64,000 bases of DNA from Hyphomicrobiales bacterium (GTDB lineage: Bacteria > Pseudomonadota > Alphaproteobacteria > Rhizobiales > Rhizobiaceae): the NCBI GenBank assembly GCA_900465665.1, contig UBJO01000044.1, forward strand, positions 1 through 64,000. The letters run 5' to 3'. Below the pieces are notes generated by a model, which saw only the letters and a list, made by a program, of their open reading frames with translations, did not search any database and was not told where the DNA came from. The position numbers and the translations under genes are program-made. Of the stretch, positions 33,998-45,215 are shown in pieces (within the stretch, counting starts at the first letter, position 1; the number at the start of each line of letters is the position of its first letter).

Positions 33998-34083
33998 AAA
34001 AGAAAGCCCTCCCAGGCCACCGGGAGGGCTTTCTATCGCCGCATGGGAGGGAGGCGGCTGAACGACGGGTAGCATGGTCGTCG
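33998..34083 (-). ncRNA. CCUCC-loop sRNA, intact copy F
   Basis: Predicted RNA of about 85 nt. Hairpin 1 is GACGAC/GUCGUC around a UGCUACCC-type loop. Hairpin 2 (GCCGC/GCGGC) exposes CUCCCUCCC in its loop. Hairpin 3 is a perfect 12-bp terminator (34002-34013 with 34022-34033) followed by TTTT on the minus strand. Exposed CCUCC loops are the hallmark of alphaproteobacterial sRNAs that bind ribosome sites, such as the alpha-r14/NfeR1 family; membership is not verified. The promoter GGAAC-N16-GGTT lies eight bases before hairpin 1. Confidence 0.65.
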
Positions 34084-34090
34084 GCCTGCA

Positions 34091-34115
34091 AACCTGTGCG
34101 ACAAACCGAAGTTCC
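34091..34115 (-). promoter_or_regulatory. EcfG-type promoter of copy F
   Basis: GGAAC-N16-GGTT pointing into the sRNA. Confidence 0.65.
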
Positions 34116-34537
34116 CGGCGATACCAGAAATTCATCCGTTGCGTACTCCTTGTTAAGCGGCCCCTTCATAGAATCTGTTGATCTGGCGCCCGTGTTGCGC
34201 ACGCGTGCTACACACCTGCGACTTTCCGATAAGGGTGAACACTTCGAACATCGAGAGACGGCGCGCGGGATCGTGCGAAAGTCGCCGCTGGCCAAAGGAA
34301 GAACCTATCGCCACGTGTGGCAACGACGGTACGCCGCACCGTCCGGTAGCGTACCGTATCGATCAGGCCGTTCGTGCGTTTACGAGAAAATCGCAATGAT
34401 GGCGGATGTCGAGACCAAAGATTAGAAAGCTGAGGCCGTCGCATGAGTGCCAAAGGCACGACGCCAAAACCGAATGCCTGAGCGCTGGTGTCTTAAAAGG
34501 CTGAAGACCAGGCACGCCAGCTCTAACCAAGGAGACG
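34116..34537. other. intergenic, no gene seen
   Basis: No gene supported. Confidence 0.4.
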
Positions 34538-34789
34538 ATGATGGACGAGGAAATCCGTAAGGCGGCATACAATCGGTGGGAGGAAGACGGTCGTCCCGAA
34601 GGGCAGCACGAACGCCATTGGCGCGAAGCGGAAGAAGCTCACCGTTCAAATTCAGCCGTCGACCAAAATCGGCCGTCGGATCATGGTGGCGTCGTTCCAC
34701 CGGACGGACGCGAGACATCCTCCGACGCGGTCCCTTCGAACCGACCGGGACGCTTCAAGCCCGGCGAACTCGCTTCCGAAAACAAGTGA
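34538..34789 (+). CDS. DUF2934 domain protein
   Basis: 83 residues behind AAGGAGA. The complete DUF2934 motif lies at the N-terminus: IRKAAYNRWEEDGRPEGQHE followed by HWREAEEAH. The remaining 50 residues are polar and disordered. Small rhizobial stress-associated proteins of unknown function. The same motif is fused to an oxidoreductase at 20410 and occurs again at 47972. Confidence 0.7.
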   Translation: MMDEEIRKAAYNRWEEDGRPEGQHERHWREAEEAHRSNSAVDQNRPSDHGGVVPPDGRETSSDAVPSNRPGRFKPGELASENK

Positions 34790-34815
34790 TCCTGCGCGGT
34801 AACTCACAAGTCACG

Positions 34816-35025
34816 ATGGTAGATCCTCCAACCACTAACCTGAACACAGTGGAACGCAAAGTCGAGCTCAATCAGACGGTCGACTACGCGATCCAGCTCC
34901 TCGTCGAAGAGGCCCATCTCGTCGGTTGGACGCGCGTCGAGTTCCTTACGGCTGTACTCGACGCGGCAAACGCCCGGCTGTCTGTTATCGAGGAGGAGCG
35001 CGAACTCGATGAGGGAAGCGCTTGA
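34816..35025 (+). CDS. hypothetical helical protein, 69 aa
   Basis: ATG at 34816; helical and acidic with VDYAIQLLVEEAHLVGWTRV and EFLTAVLDAANARLSVIEEE. Ribosome site weak; it starts 26 bases after the DUF2934 gene, so it may be cotranscribed with it. Function unknown. Confidence 0.45.
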   Translation: MVDPPTTNLNTVERKVELNQTVDYAIQLLVEEAHLVGWTRVEFLTAVLDAANARLSVIEEERELDEGSA

Positions 35026-35260
35026 AGATCGCGACGTACACGTCCTCGCACTTGTGTCGCACGACGCGGCCAAACCGAAATTCGGCAAGTTCATGACGTG
35101 CAAAAAGCTTCGTACCGAGCCAAGAAGACTGCAGCGGCGAAGGACGCTCAAAGAGCGGGAGGCCCTTCGCCAAGCTGGAACGGGTACGTACGCGACCGCG
35201 CCAGCTAGAACAAAAAAACTGCGTGAGGACGGTGCTTTTGTTCCCGACATTCAGGTCTGA
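35009..35260 (+). CDS. possible basic protein, 83 aa
   Basis: Frame overlapping the end of the previous gene by 17 bases. Basic, Arg/Lys-rich (KKLRTEPRRLQRRRTLKERE), ending TKKLREDGAFVPDIQV. Ribosome site distant. Could be a coupled gene or a chance opening. Confidence 0.35.
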   Translation: MREALEDRDVHVLALVSHDAAKPKFGKFMTCKKLRTEPRRLQRRRTLKEREALRQAGTGTYATAPARTKKLREDGAFVPDIQV

Positions 35261-35608
35261 TGAGCTTTCATTTGAACGCTCTTGATAAGCTACTTCAGTG
35301 AACTGCATTGAACGATCAAACTGGGTGAACCCCACGCTGCCATTTCGCAACGATTGATGCAAACCGGATCCGCCTTTGCTGGCGCCCATCGTGCTGGAAC
35401 AAGCCATCCGGTCGCACAACGGCGCTGCGACCACATCACGACCGAAGCGCCCCAACCTCCAAGTCTCGTCGCCGAGAACCTAGGCTTATGCCGCTTACTA
35501 GGCGGGCAAAAGCGCGCTTTGCGCGGATCATCCGATATCATTTTGATTATAGAATGCTGGCTTCCTTCCAGCCAAATGTATGCACGTGATACCCGCGTTG
35601 CATGTTGA
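35261..35608. other. intergenic before the glgE operon
   Basis: No gene supported; upstream region of the operon. Confidence 0.4.
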
Positions 35609-35633
35609 GGAACAACCGTACCGCCCGCAAGTT
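35609..35633 (+). promoter_or_regulatory. EcfG-type promoter of the glgE-treS-glgB operon
   Basis: GGAAC-N16-AGTT, -10 box 57 bases before the chosen glgE start. It lies downstream of the first in-frame ATG (35580), which supports the later start. Confidence 0.55.
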
Positions 35634-35690
35634 TCTAAAGCTCAGTCTAAGGAAATGGCGCGAGCGGCGCCCGCTTTGGAGACAACATCG

Positions 35691-38600
35691 ATGACAACTC
35701 CGAGACGCGCGGACAGCCCAGGACCTCGTATTTACTACGTTAATCCGCTGGACCTGCCCCATGCGATGAGCTGGCTTGCCGTGTTCGATCATGCCGCTTC
35801 CCTAAACTTTGACACGGTTCTGACGGCTCCTTTCTTCCGAAGGCAGGATCCGGAAGGAAGCATTTTTGCGTCGTCAGATTACGGCTTTGTCGATCCCGCA
35901 TTGAAACTTTCCGGCGGAATTGAAGAATGCGCCGCGTTTTTATGCGATGCCGCGCGCTTGCGGGGCATCTCTCTTATGATGGATGTCGCATTTTCCGGTG
36001 AGGGATCAGCCGGGGGCGATTGCTCCGGCTCGCTCGATCCCAGACGCTCACCATCCGCTCCTTGGCGACATAATGTTCAAAGGGGCGATTTAGACCGCCT
36101 TCTAGGCGTCGTTTCGCGGTTGTCTGCAGCCGGCATCTCTGGGTTTCGTTACTTGGGTCTTGACGAGTTGAGCGAGGCAGATCTGAAGCTCGTTGCTAGT
36201 CCAATAGCAGCCAGAAACCAGCCGCTGCGGCTGGTTTATACGCCTGGCACCGATTTCGCCTTTCGCAAAAAGTTACAAGGCCTCGGCTTCGACGGAACGT
36301 TTTCCTCACTTGCTTGGTGGAACATGCGCGATGGTTGGCTTCTTGAAGAACACCGCTTGCAAAGACAGTTGGGTCAGCAAGTCGCTTTTCCGGAAGCGCC
36401 GTTTGCAAGACGGCTCGCACATGGGACCGAGAGCCGTGAGATACGCCAGCGGAAATGTCTTCGCTCGCTCAGGCTCTCCGCGGAATTTGGCGATGGTATC
36501 CTGATCCCTATGGGGTTTGAATACGGGGCCGTCTTACCGCAAGATTCCACGAGGGGTTCGGGCCAAGACTTGCGTATGATGGCATCAAGCGGTGAGTTCG
36601 ATATTTCTGCAGCGGTCCGAGAGGTCAACGGCGGGATGGCATCGCGCAAAACCGTCTCGCCGTATGACTGTCAGACCTCCGACCGGGTCAGCGTCATCAC
36701 CTTCTCGGACGCTCCCGATCTGCGTATCGCAAGCGAGGTCACGTTCCTCGCGATTAACAGAGATCTTCGCAATCCTTCGCCGTACCCACAGGACATCATA
36801 TCGACGGCGGCGCCGCCATTTTTTCCTGATCTGAAAGCTACACTTGGCCGCCTTTTGCCTGGCGAGGTGGGGAAGCTGCCTGCGGCTGCGCGTCCCGCGA
36901 TCGCCCTTGAGATCTTGACCTCACCGGAAAAGGCCACCGCGCAATCGCAGCGGATCGCGATAGAGAACATCGAGCCTCAAGTCGACGGGGGACGTTTTCC
37001 GGTAAAGCGGGTCGTGGGCGATCTGGTCTGCGTCCAAGCCGACATTTTTTCCGACGGCCACGATCACCTTGCGGCGTCCCTGCTGCACCGCGGTGTAGGC
37101 GATGATGTTTGGCACGAATCGCCGCTGCAACTCGATAATAACGATCGCTGGGTTGGAGCATTTCGTCCCGATCGGCTCGGCCGGTTTGAATTTTGCGTTG
37201 AGGCCTGGAAAAATCCATTCGCCATCTACCGGTACGAGCTTTCCAAGAAAGCTGAAGCAGGCCTCGATCTAACGTTGGAACTGATCGAGGGAGAGGCGCT
37301 GGTCGGCAAGGCTGTCGCTTCAACGGCGGGTGAGGCAAACGCCACACTACACGCCAAGCTTATCGAGATTGCAGACAGTCTGGCGAAAGCTGACCCGACG
37401 GCGAAGACGAGACTGCTGTTATCCTCTCATGTGTCGGATCTGATGTCTGACGCAGATCAGCGACCCTTTCGAGTTCGATCACCGCCCTATTTCGTCGATG
37501 CTGAGCGCGTCGAGGCATCATTTGCTAGCTGGTACCAGGTGTTTCCGCGATCGCAGAGCGGAGAGGTGGAACGGCACGGGACTTTCGACGACGTCATCGG
37601 TCGTTTGCCGGCAATTCGAGAGATGGGATTCGACGTCCTTTATTTTCCTCCGATCCATCCAATCGGTAGCACCAACAGGAAAGGTCGAAACAACAGCCTT
37701 ACGTCGACGCCCAATGACCCGGGAAGCCCTTACGCGATCGGCTCGTCCGATGGCGGCCATGATGCCATCCATCCTCAACTTGGCGGGTTTGAATCCTTTC
37801 GGCGGTTGATCGCGGCGACAAGAGAGGAGGGTCTGGAACTGGCGTTGGATCTTGCAATTCAAGCATCTCCGGACCACCCTTGGCTGATAGAGCATCCCGG
37901 CTGGTTCGAATGGCGGCCAAACGGGACGATCCGCTTTGCCGAAAACCCGCCGAAAAAATACGAGGACATCGTCAACGTCGACTTCTACGCGCAAGACGCA
38001 GTACCTGCGCTTTGGGAAGAGCTGCGAGATGTCGTTCAGCTTTGGGTCAACGAGGGCGTTAAGCTTTTCCGTGTCGACAATCCGCATACCAAGCCGTTCC
38101 CCTTCTGGGAATGGCTAATCGGAGACATCCGCGCGCGACATCCTGAGGTCGTGTTTTTATCCGAAGCGTTTACGAGACCGAAAGTGATGTATCGGCTAGC
38201 TAAGGTGGGCTTTTCTCAGTCGTACACGTATTTCACGTGGCGCAACACCAGGTGGGAGCTCGAACAGTACATGAGCGAGATCACCCAGACCGAGGCTAAG
38301 GAATTCTTTCGGCCTCATTTCTTCGTCAATACGCACGACATCAACCCAGACTTTCTCCAAAACGCGCCTCGGCCAGCGTTTGTCATTCGGGCCAGCCTCG
38401 CTGCTACCCTTTCGGGGCTTTGGGGCGTTTACAACGGATTTGAGCTTTGCGAGGGGCGCCCAGACGCCAAACGCAAGGAATACGCTGACAGCGAGAAGTA
38501 TGAGATCCGCGCGTGGGACTATGACCGCCCCGGCAACATTAAATCAGAAATAACGACGTTGAACCGGATCCGCCGGGAGAATTCTGCTCTTCATTCTCAT

Positions 38601-38894
38601 CTTGGCCTCACTCTTCTCAACTCATCAAATCCGAATGTGATGTTCTTCGAAAAGGCGGCGCCCGGCCGCCATAACGTTCTGCTCATCGCAATCTGCCTCA
38701 ATCCACACGCGGTAGAAGAAAGCACTGTCGAAATCCCCTTATGGAAGTCCGGTCAGGACGACGACGGAACGATCGAGGTGGACGACTTGGTCAGCGGCAG
38801 CCGTTTTTCGCTAACGGGGAAGTGGCAGACGCTGAGGCTCGATCCATCATATTTGCCATTCGCCATCTGGCGCGTCAGGACAGGAGAAATTTGA
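35691..38894 (+). CDS. glgE: alpha-1,4-glucan:maltose-1-phosphate maltosyltransferase, long form
   Basis: GlgE adds maltose from alpha-maltose-1-phosphate to the non-reducing end of alpha-1,4-glucan. About 1067 residues from the ATG at 35691, which has GGAG nine bases upstream. ATGs at 35580 and 35655 are worse placed. Residues 1 to about 400 are an extra degenerate GH13-like module (YYVNPLDLPHAMSWLAVFDH), so the protein is much longer than the usual 650-700. A GlgE N-domain follows, then the catalytic barrel: WYQVFPRS, FPPIHPIG, nucleophile D796 in FRVDNPHTKPF, acid E825 in FLSEAFTRP, NTHDINPDF. First gene of the operon. Confidence 0.9.
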   Translation: MTTPRRADSPGPRIYYVNPLDLPHAMSWLAVFDHAASLNFDTVLTAPFFRRQDPEGSIFASSDYGFVDPALKLSGGIEECAAFLCDAARLRGISLMMDVAFSGEGSAGGDCSGSLDPRRSPSAPWRHNVQRGDLDRLLGVVSRLSAAGISGFRYLGLDELSEADLKLVASPIAARNQPLRLVYTPGTDFAFRKKLQGLGFDGTFSSLAWWNMRDGWLLEEHRLQRQLGQQVAFPEAPFARRLAHGTESREIRQRKCLRSLRLSAEFGDGILIPMGFEYGAVLPQDSTRGSGQDLRMMASSGEFDISAAVREVNGGMASRKTVSPYDCQTSDRVSVITFSDAPDLRIASEVTFLAINRDLRNPSPYPQDIISTAAPPFFPDLKATLGRLLPGEVGKLPAAARPAIALEILTSPEKATAQSQRIAIENIEPQVDGGRFPVKRVVGDLVCVQADIFSDGHDHLAASLLHRGVGDDVWHESPLQLDNNDRWVGAFRPDRLGRFEFCVEAWKNPFAIYRYELSKKAEAGLDLTLELIEGEALVGKAVASTAGEANATLHAKLIEIADSLAKADPTAKTRLLLSSHVSDLMSDADQRPFRVRSPPYFVDAERVEASFASWYQVFPRSQSGEVERHGTFDDVIGRLPAIREMGFDVLYFPPIHPIGSTNRKGRNNSLTSTPNDPGSPYAIGSSDGGHDAIHPQLGGFESFRRLIAATREEGLELALDLAIQASPDHPWLIEHPGWFEWRPNGTIRFAENPPKKYEDIVNVDFYAQDAVPALWEELRDVVQLWVNEGVKLFRVDNPHTKPFPFWEWLIGDIRARHPEVVFLSEAFTRPKVMYRLAKVGFSQSYTYFTWRNTRWELEQYMSEITQTEAKEFFRPHFFVNTHDINPDFLQNAPRPAFVIRASLAATLSGLWGVYNGFELCEGRPDAKRKEYADSEKYEIRAWDYDRPGNIKSEITTLNRIRRENSALHSHLGLTLLNSSNPNVMFFEKAAPGRHNVLLIAICLNPHAVEESTVEIPLWKSGQDDDGTIEVDDLVSGSRFSLTGKWQTLRLDPSYLPFAIWRVRTGEI

Positions 38895-38895
38895 T

Positions 38896-41800
38896 ATGGA
38901 CGACGTGTCAATGGGCGAAAGCGCCACGAAGACCGCCAGCGACACCTTGTGGTACAAGGACGCTATCATCTATCAATTGCATATAAAGTCCTTTTACGAC
39001 GCCAATGGCGACGGGATAGGGGACTTCGAAGGTCTCTTCGACAAGCTCGATCATATCGCAGCGCTAGGCGTGACGGCGATATGGCTTCTGCCTTTCTTTC
39101 CCTCACCCAGGCGCGACGACGGGTATGACATCGCAGATTACGGCAGCGTAAGTCCCGATTATGGGACGATCGACGACTTCCGTAAGTTCGTTGCCGCGGC
39201 CCATGATCGCAACATTCGCGTGATAATGGAGCTGGTGATTAATCACACCTCTGACCAGCATCCATGGTTTCAAAGAGCAAGGCTCGCCCCTGCGGATAGT
39301 CCGGAGCGCAATTTCTATGTTTGGTCGGACACGGACCAAAAGTTTCCCGAGACCCGCATCATTTTCATAGACACCGAAAAGTCCAACTGGACGTGGGACC
39401 AGACGGCCGGGGCGTACTATTGGCACCGTTTCTATTCGCATCAGCCTGACCTGAATTTCGACAATCCGCTCGTCATGAAGGAGCTCCTGTCTGTAATGCG
39501 CTTCTGGCTTGAGACGGGTATTGATGGCTTTCGTTTGGATGCGATCCCTTACCTCGTCGAAAGGGAGGGAACGATCAATGAGAATCTGCCGGAAACACAC
39601 GCGATCTTGAAGCGTATTCGAGCGGCGCTCGATGAAACCCACCCAGGGGTCATGTTGCTCGCCGAAGCCAACCAGTGGCCTGAAGACACCCGTGAATATT
39701 TTGGGGAGGGAGACGAGTGCCACATGGCGTTCCATTTCCCACTTATGCCCCGGATGTATATGGCCATTGCTAAGGAAGACCGCTTCCCGATTACCGACAT
39801 CATGCGGCAGACGCCAGATATTCCCGACACTTGCCAGTGGGCGATATTCCTTAGAAATCACGATGAGCTGACGCTCGAGATGGTGACGGACGCAGAACGC
39901 GACTATCTCTGGGATACCTACGCGTCTGACAAGAGGGCACGTATCAATTTGGGCATTCGTCGCCGCCTCGCACCGCTGATGGAGCGTGACCGCAGACGGA
40001 TTGAGCTAATGAACGCGCTTTTGCTGTCGATGCCCGGCACGCCCGTTCTTTACTATGGTGACGAGATCGGAATGGGTGACAACATCTATCTCGGCGATCG
40101 CGACGGCGTTCGCACACCGATGCAGTGGTCTCCCGACCGCAACGGCGGCTTTTCGAAAGCCAATCCTGCGCGGCTCGTCTTACCGCCTGTATCGGACGCT
40201 CAATACGGCTATGAGGCTCTCAACGTCGAATCCCAGACCTCTGACGCCCACTCATTGTTGAACTGGACCCGCCGCATGCTAGCGCTGCGCGGCCGCCACC
40301 CGGCCTTCGGCAGGGGATCGCTACGCTTTCTCACGCCTGAGAACCGACGCATCCTTGCCTACCTTCGTGAGCACGAAGGGGAGGTCATCTTATGCGTCGC
40401 TAATCTATCAAGAGTACCGCAAGCCGTCGAACTCGACCTTTCAGCCTATGAGGGGCGGGTCCCAGTCGAGCTAACGGGAATGTCACCTTTTCCGCCGATC
40501 GGACAGCTCACCTACCTTCTTACTTTGCCGCCATACGGGTTTTTCTGGTTCCAGCTCACCGATCAATCGGACGGTCCAGCGTGGCGCACAGCTCCGCCCG
40601 AGCAACTTCCAGATTTTCACACAGTTGTTATTCGCCGCAGCCTGATGGAGCTCGTGGATGAACCCCAGCACGAGCGGGTGTTGAGTGGCGATATCCTACC
40701 AGCATATCTGTCAAGGCGGCGCTGGTTCGGTGCCAAGGACCAAGCACTTCAATCGGCAAGACTGATTTCAGCCACCCCGATCCCCTTTGCCGACGGCGTG
40801 GTGTTAGGCGAGCTTGAAGCGATCCTACCTGACCACGTCGAGAGCTATCAGCTCCCGCTTGCCGTCGAATGGGACGACACCACGACCAATATCCTTGGCC
40901 AGCAGCTTGCCTTGGCAAGAATCAGACAGGGGCGGCGGGTCGGGTTCCTAACGGACGGCTTTACTGTGGATTCGATGGGACGGGGGATCGTTGAGGGCCT
41001 GAAAAACCGGTCGATGATTACCGGTCGCTCCGGCACGATCGAATATATTGGCACCGACCATCTGGACCGCCTTGATATCACCGACCAAATGGAAATCAGG
41101 TGGCTCTCGGCCGAACAGTCCAACAGTTCGCTCATTATCGGCGACGTCGCGATGATCAAGCTTATCAGGCACGTGTTCGAGGGTATCCACCCCGAAGTTG
41201 AGATGACGCGCTTTCTCACCGAACAAGGATATGAGCATACTGCGCCCCTGCTCGGCGAAATCGCGCGCACCGATGGCGAAGGTCGCCGCTCGACCCTCAT
41301 CGTCGTTCAAGGAGCTGTCCGCAATCAAGGTGACGCGTGGAACTGGATGCTGGCCAATCTGCGGCGCGTCGCAGACGAGGTTGCAACGACGGAAGCCGAC
41401 CTTGAGCTAGCCGACGACCAACTAGACCCTCTCTTAAATTTCGTTGCCATGGTCGGCCAACGCCTCGGAGAGCTGCATGTACTCTTGGCCAAGCCAACTG
41501 ATGATCAATCCTTCGCCCCACGGCATGCCGAGCCGGCTGACGTCGCCTCGATCAAAAAGGCGGTGACCGGCGAGATCGCGTATGCCTTTTCAAAATTAGA
41601 AGAACTGAACGACACGGGTGATGACGCGGTCGACGAAGGCGTTCGTAGCTTGCTTGCCCAGAAGGACCAGATACACGAGCTTGCTGCCCAGTGTTCCGAA
41701 AAATCTGCGGGGACGTTGCTGACACGTGCACATGGTGATTTTCACCTCGGCCAGATCTTGGTATCGGAAGGCGACGCTGTCATTATCGACTTCGAAGGCG

Positions 41801-42192
41801 AACCCGCACGAAATCTTGCGGAGCGTCGTGCCAAGACGTCTCCGCTGAGAGACGCGGCAGGCTTGCTTCGCTCGCTTGACTACCTCGTAGCGACAGCAAG
41901 CCTTGAGAACGACGCCGTGTCAGATCATCACGACGAGCGTCGGCGGCTGGTCATCCGCCGGTTCGGCAGCGCCGCTGAGAAGTCGTTTCTCGAAAACTAT
42001 ACCAAGGCGCTTTCGGCCTCACGCGAACTGCCAAGCGATCCGGAAACCGTCAGCGAACTTCTCGACATTTTCCTCTTAGAAAAGGCGGCTTATGAAATCG
42101 CCTACGAAGCGCGCAATAGGCCCAAATGGCTGCCAATTCCGCTTTTTGGATTTTCGAAAATCGTTTCACGTTTGCAGGAAGGTCGCGCATGA
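38896..42192 (+). CDS. treS: trehalose synthase-maltokinase fusion
   Basis: Bifunctional: TreS interconverts trehalose and maltose, and the C-terminal maltokinase (Mak/Pep2) phosphorylates maltose with ATP to feed GlgE. 1098 residues. GH13 domain about 15-560: [20 protein letters not shown], nucleophile D215 in [10 protein letters not shown], acid E257 in [16 protein letters not shown]. Kinase domain about 640-1090: RRRWFGAKD, the catalytic loop [15 protein letters not shown] with D948, VIIDFEGEP. The start lies two bases after the glgE stop with AGGAG nine bases upstream. The two activities on one chain couple trehalose use to glucan synthesis. Confidence 0.93.
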   Translation: MDDVSMGESATKTASDTLWYKDAIIYQLHIKSFYDANGDGIGDFEGLFDKLDHIAALGVTAIWLLPFFPSPRRDDGYDIADYGSVSPDYGTIDDFRKFVAAAHDRNIRVIMELVINHTSDQHPWFQRARLAPADSPERNFYVWSDTDQKFPETRIIFIDTEKSNWTWDQTAGAYYWHRFYSHQPDLNFDNPLVMKELLSVMRFWLETGIDGFRLDAIPYLVEREGTINENLPETHAILKRIRAALDETHPGVMLLAEANQWPEDTREYFGEGDECHMAFHFPLMPRMYMAIAKEDRFPITDIMRQTPDIPDTCQWAIFLRNHDELTLEMVTDAERDYLWDTYASDKRARINLGIRRRLAPLMERDRRRIELMNALLLSMPGTPVLYYGDEIGMGDNIYLGDRDGVRTPMQWSPDRNGGFSKANPARLVLPPVSDAQYGYEALNVESQTSDAHSLLNWTRRMLALRGRHPAFGRGSLRFLTPENRRILAYLREHEGEVILCVANLSRVPQAVELDLSAYEGRVPVELTGMSPFPPIGQLTYLLTLPPYGFFWFQLTDQSDGPAWRTAPPEQLPDFHTVVIRRSLMELVDEPQHERVLSGDILPAYLSRRRWFGAKDQALQSARLISATPIPFADGVVLGELEAILPDHVESYQLPLAVEWDDTTTNILGQQLALARIRQGRRVGFLTDGFTVDSMGRGIVEGLKNRSMITGRSGTIEYIGTDHLDRLDITDQMEIRWLSAEQSNSSLIIGDVAMIKLIRHVFEGIHPEVEMTRFLTEQGYEHTAPLLGEIARTDGEGRRSTLIVVQGAVRNQGDAWNWMLANLRRVADEVATTEADLELADDQLDPLLNFVAMVGQRLGELHVLLAKPTDDQSFAPRHAEPADVASIKKAVTGEIAYAFSKLEELNDTGDDAVDEGVRSLLAQKDQIHELAAQCSEKSAGTLLTRAHGDFHLGQILVSEGDAVIIDFEGEPARNLAERRAKTSPLRDAAGLLRSLDYLVATASLENDAVSDHHDERRRLVIRRFGSAAEKSFLENYTKALSASRELPSDPETVSELLDIFLLEKAAYEIAYEARNRPKWLPIPLFGFSKIVSRLQEGRA

Positions 42193-44396
42193 TGGAGCCG
42201 TTGGTGGAAGTAACATCGGATCTCGATCCAAGCGAACTTGCTGCAATCGTAAAGGGCGCGCACGGGGACCCTTTCGCAGTTCTCGGTCCCCACTTGGCAT
42301 CAGATGGCAGGGTAAAAATCCGTACCTTTGCGCCTGGAGCGCTCGGGGTTGAAGTGATCGACCGTGGAGATGGATCGGTTTTGGCGGTGTCCTCGCTTGC
42401 TCACGCGGAGGGAATGTTTGAGGCGGCTCTGTTGGGAGAGGCGCCATACAGACTAAGGGTCCTTTGGCCTAACGGCCCCCAAGAGACGGACGACCCATAC
42501 CGGTTTGCTCCGCTGTTGGGTGACCTCGATCTGCATCTGATATCACAAGGAACTCATTACCGCCTTTCGTCTGCACTCGGCGCCAACCCGCTTGTCGTTG
42601 AGGGGGTCACAGGCGTTCGTTTCGCAGTCTGGGCGCCTAACGCGCGTAGGGTTTCTGTGGTCGGAGACTTCAACAGTTGGGATGGTCGACGACATCCAAT
42701 GCGACTGAGGCGTGAAGCCGGAGTCTGGGAACTTTTCATTCCGGACCTGACGGTTGGGGATCGTTACAAGTTTGAGATCCTCGATAGTCAGGGCAACCTA
42801 CTCGCTCAGAAAGCCGACCCTGTGGCACGGAGTGCCGAAGCTGCGCCATCGACTGCTTCTGTCGTGGCCTCACCTGAGCCCGTCAGATGGCAAGATGCTT
42901 CCTGGATGGAAAAACGCGCGACGACTGATGTCATGGACCGACCAATCTCCATCTATGAGGTTCATCCGGGATCGTGGCTGCGGGAGATGTCTGACGGCGG
43001 AAGGTCGCTTGATTGGTTCGAGCTTTCGCAGCGACTGGTGCCATATGTCAAAGAGATGGGCTTTACCCATATCGAGTTGATGCCGATCATGGAGTACCCG
43101 TTTGGCGGATCGTGGGGATATCAGCCCTTGGGACTTTTCGCGCCGACCGGAAGGTACGGCACTCCCGAGGACTTCGGATATTTCGTCAACCGCTGTCACG
43201 AAAACGATATAGGCGTTATTCTAGACTGGGTTCCGGCCCATTTCCCAAGTGACGTTTGGGGCTTGGCTCGCTTTGACGGCACCGCACTGTACGAGCATGA
43301 GGACCCACGAGAAGGGTATCACCATGACTGGAATACTCTGATCTATAATCTCGGGCGATCCGAGGTTAAGAACTTCCTGATTGCTAGCGCTCTCGAATGG
43401 CTGGAACGGTATCATGTCGACGGTCTGCGGGTCGATGCAGTAGCCTCAATGCTGTACAGGGACTACAGCCGTCCGGAAGGGGAGTGGATTCCCAACCGAT
43501 TTGGCGGTCGAGAGAACCTGGAAGCGATTGAGTCCTTCAAGCACCTCAACAGCATCGTCCATGAACGCCATCCGGGCGTGTTGATGATTGCCGAAGAATC
43601 GACAGCCTTTCCAAAAGTAACCGGTTTGCCTGCTCATGGAGGATTGGGTTTCGACATGAAGTGGAACATGGGGTGGATGCACGACACACTTCATTACATG
43701 TCGGATGACCCGGTCTATCGGAAGTATCACCATGGCTCCATGGTGTTCGGGATGGTCTACGCCTATGATGAGCGGTTTGTCCTACCGTTCTCACACGACG
43801 AGGTGGTGCACGGGAAGGGCTCGATGCTGGGAAAGATGCCCGGTGACGACTCGCAAAAGTTTGCAAACTTAAGAGCCCTTTTCGCCTTCATGTGGGGCCA
43901 TCCAGGCAAAAAGCTGCTGTTCATGGGTTGCGAGATCGGTCAGCGAAGCGAATGGAACCATGACGGTTCGGTCGAATGGGATTTGCTTGACGATCCTCGT
44001 CATCGAGGGCTCCAGAGATTAGTCAGAGATCTCAACCGAGTGTATTCGCATTTTCCGAGCCTTCAGCACGGTGATCTGCATTCAGATGGGTTCGAGTGGG
44101 CGGTCGTCGACGATTCTGAGCAATCAGTTGTAGCTATGATCCGGTATGATGAGACGCGAAGCACCGCTTGCCTGGTTGTTTCGAACTTTACCCCCGTGCC
44201 TCGCCACGCCTATAGGATAGGCGTGCCGTTCGAGGGCCTATGGCGCAGACTTTTGAGCACCGACGATAGCGTCTACGGTGGGTCGGGAGTGGATACGCTG
44301 GACGCCACCGGCCAACCCGTTCCCGCTCACGGTCGTGCAGCTTCAATCGAGACCGATTTGCCGCCATTATCAACGCTTATCTTTATCAGAGAGTGA
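42189..44396 (+). CDS. glgB: 1,4-alpha-glucan branching enzyme
   Basis: GlgB cuts alpha-1,4 chains and rejoins them by alpha-1,6 links. 735 residues, normal length. N-terminal N1 module and CBM48 ([20 protein letters not shown]), catalytic barrel with nucleophile D416 in [12 protein letters not shown], acid E469 in MIAEEST, and [15 protein letters not shown]. The ATG overlaps the treS stop as ATGA, with AGGAAGG upstream, so translation is coupled. A frame extending to 42126 is discarded. Last gene of the glgE-treS-glgB operon. Confidence 0.95.
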   Translation: MMEPLVEVTSDLDPSELAAIVKGAHGDPFAVLGPHLASDGRVKIRTFAPGALGVEVIDRGDGSVLAVSSLAHAEGMFEAALLGEAPYRLRVLWPNGPQETDDPYRFAPLLGDLDLHLISQGTHYRLSSALGANPLVVEGVTGVRFAVWAPNARRVSVVGDFNSWDGRRHPMRLRREAGVWELFIPDLTVGDRYKFEILDSQGNLLAQKADPVARSAEAAPSTASVVASPEPVRWQDASWMEKRATTDVMDRPISIYEVHPGSWLREMSDGGRSLDWFELSQRLVPYVKEMGFTHIELMPIMEYPFGGSWGYQPLGLFAPTGRYGTPEDFGYFVNRCHENDIGVILDWVPAHFPSDVWGLARFDGTALYEHEDPREGYHHDWNTLIYNLGRSEVKNFLIASALEWLERYHVDGLRVDAVASMLYRDYSRPEGEWIPNRFGGRENLEAIESFKHLNSIVHERHPGVLMIAEESTAFPKVTGLPAHGGLGFDMKWNMGWMHDTLHYMSDDPVYRKYHHGSMVFGMVYAYDERFVLPFSHDEVVHGKGSMLGKMPGDDSQKFANLRALFAFMWGHPGKKLLFMGCEIGQRSEWNHDGSVEWDLLDDPRHRGLQRLVRDLNRVYSHFPSLQHGDLHSDGFEWAVVDDSEQSVVAMIRYDETRSTACLVVSNFTPVPRHAYRIGVPFEGLWRRLLSTDDSVYGGSGVDTLDATGQPVPAHGRAASIETDLPPLSTLIFIRE

Positions 44397-44945
44397 TAAC
44401 TGCTGCTTGCGCCGAGGTAGACGGTCCAGTGATTTCCTTGCGCGCAGGGCCATTCGCTTCAGCTTCGTCTGTCGCATCCTGCGATCTCATCGTTACAACA
44501 GGTGCGTCCTCGTATTCAGGTCATGGTTGTGAGGCTTCCAATCTAATCGTGCCCCAAATAGTGAAGTCATTGGTCGCAATGCTGCAGCCTTGGACTTTGG
44601 ACGTGCATGCTAAAGCGACGGGCTGCTGCTTTCAGGCTTTGCTCATGTCCGTTTACGAGGAAACTTCGAAAGTGGTTGTTGGTCGCCATTTACTGGATCG
44701 GGGGTACCTGACGCCAGTGCGTCACACGAACAATCAAGGAGAGGGCCGAAGAACCGACGCCCAGCATCGGCTCTCAACGTCTGGATAAATGACGACTAAA
44801 ACGTTTGCTCACTGTCGTCAAAGGCGTAGTCGCCAGTGCTACCCATAATGTCGGCAAACCTCGATGGCGTCACCGGCTTGCCCGGCGTCTTAGATCGTGC
44901 AGGCGCCAAGTTGAGTGTCGCAAAGTACACGGCGGCTTTCGTTTT
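44397..44945. other. intergenic between glgB and the malQ unit
   Basis: Frames on both strands (44393-44788 plus, 44796-44981 minus) lack good starts and familiar motifs. No debranching enzyme (glgX) or other glycogen gene remnant is seen. Confidence 0.4.
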
Positions 44946-44970
44946 GGAACTCAAGTCTATTTTAGAGGTT
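44946..44970 (+). promoter_or_regulatory. EcfG-type promoter of the malQ unit
   Basis: GGAAC-N16-GGTT, followed 33 bases later by the ORF at 45003 and then malQ. Confidence 0.6.
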
Positions 44971-45002
44971 GTTAGCAACAATTCACCCGTTGGAGACTGC
45001 CA

Positions 45003-45215
45003 ATGACGCCATCCGTAGCGCTTTTCGATGGAGCCATATCGCGGATCGATAGGGCGGCGGCGTTGGCACTTGCCGCGGAGTTGAGGGTCGCAGCACTCGG
45101 GCGGATCAAAGGTGAGATATCTTCAACGTTCGATGCAATCGCAAAAGCTAGGCGCCAACCGTTGTCCAGCACCCAGACATTTCCAACGAGCATCTCCAGC
45201 GCCGCCGTCGGGTGA
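45003..45215 (+). CDS. small hypothetical protein before malQ
   Basis: 70 residues, ATG with GGAGAC five bases upstream and a stress-type promoter just before it. Ala-rich helical composition (ISRIDRAAALALAAELRVAA). No family known. If not translated, the stretch is the long leader of malQ. The promoter and ribosome site favour a real gene. Confidence 0.4.
   Translation: MTPSVALFDGAISRIDRAAALALAAELRVAALGRIKGEISSTFDAIAKARRQPLSSTQTFPTSISSAAVG

Noticed and set aside
42126..42188. Upstream extension of glgB
   Set aside because: Overlaps the treS end; the ATG at 42189 has AGGAAGG and the usual ATGA overlap.
44393..44788. 131-codon frame overlapping the glgB stop
   Set aside because: GTG start without a ribosome site and no resemblance to any glycogen gene.
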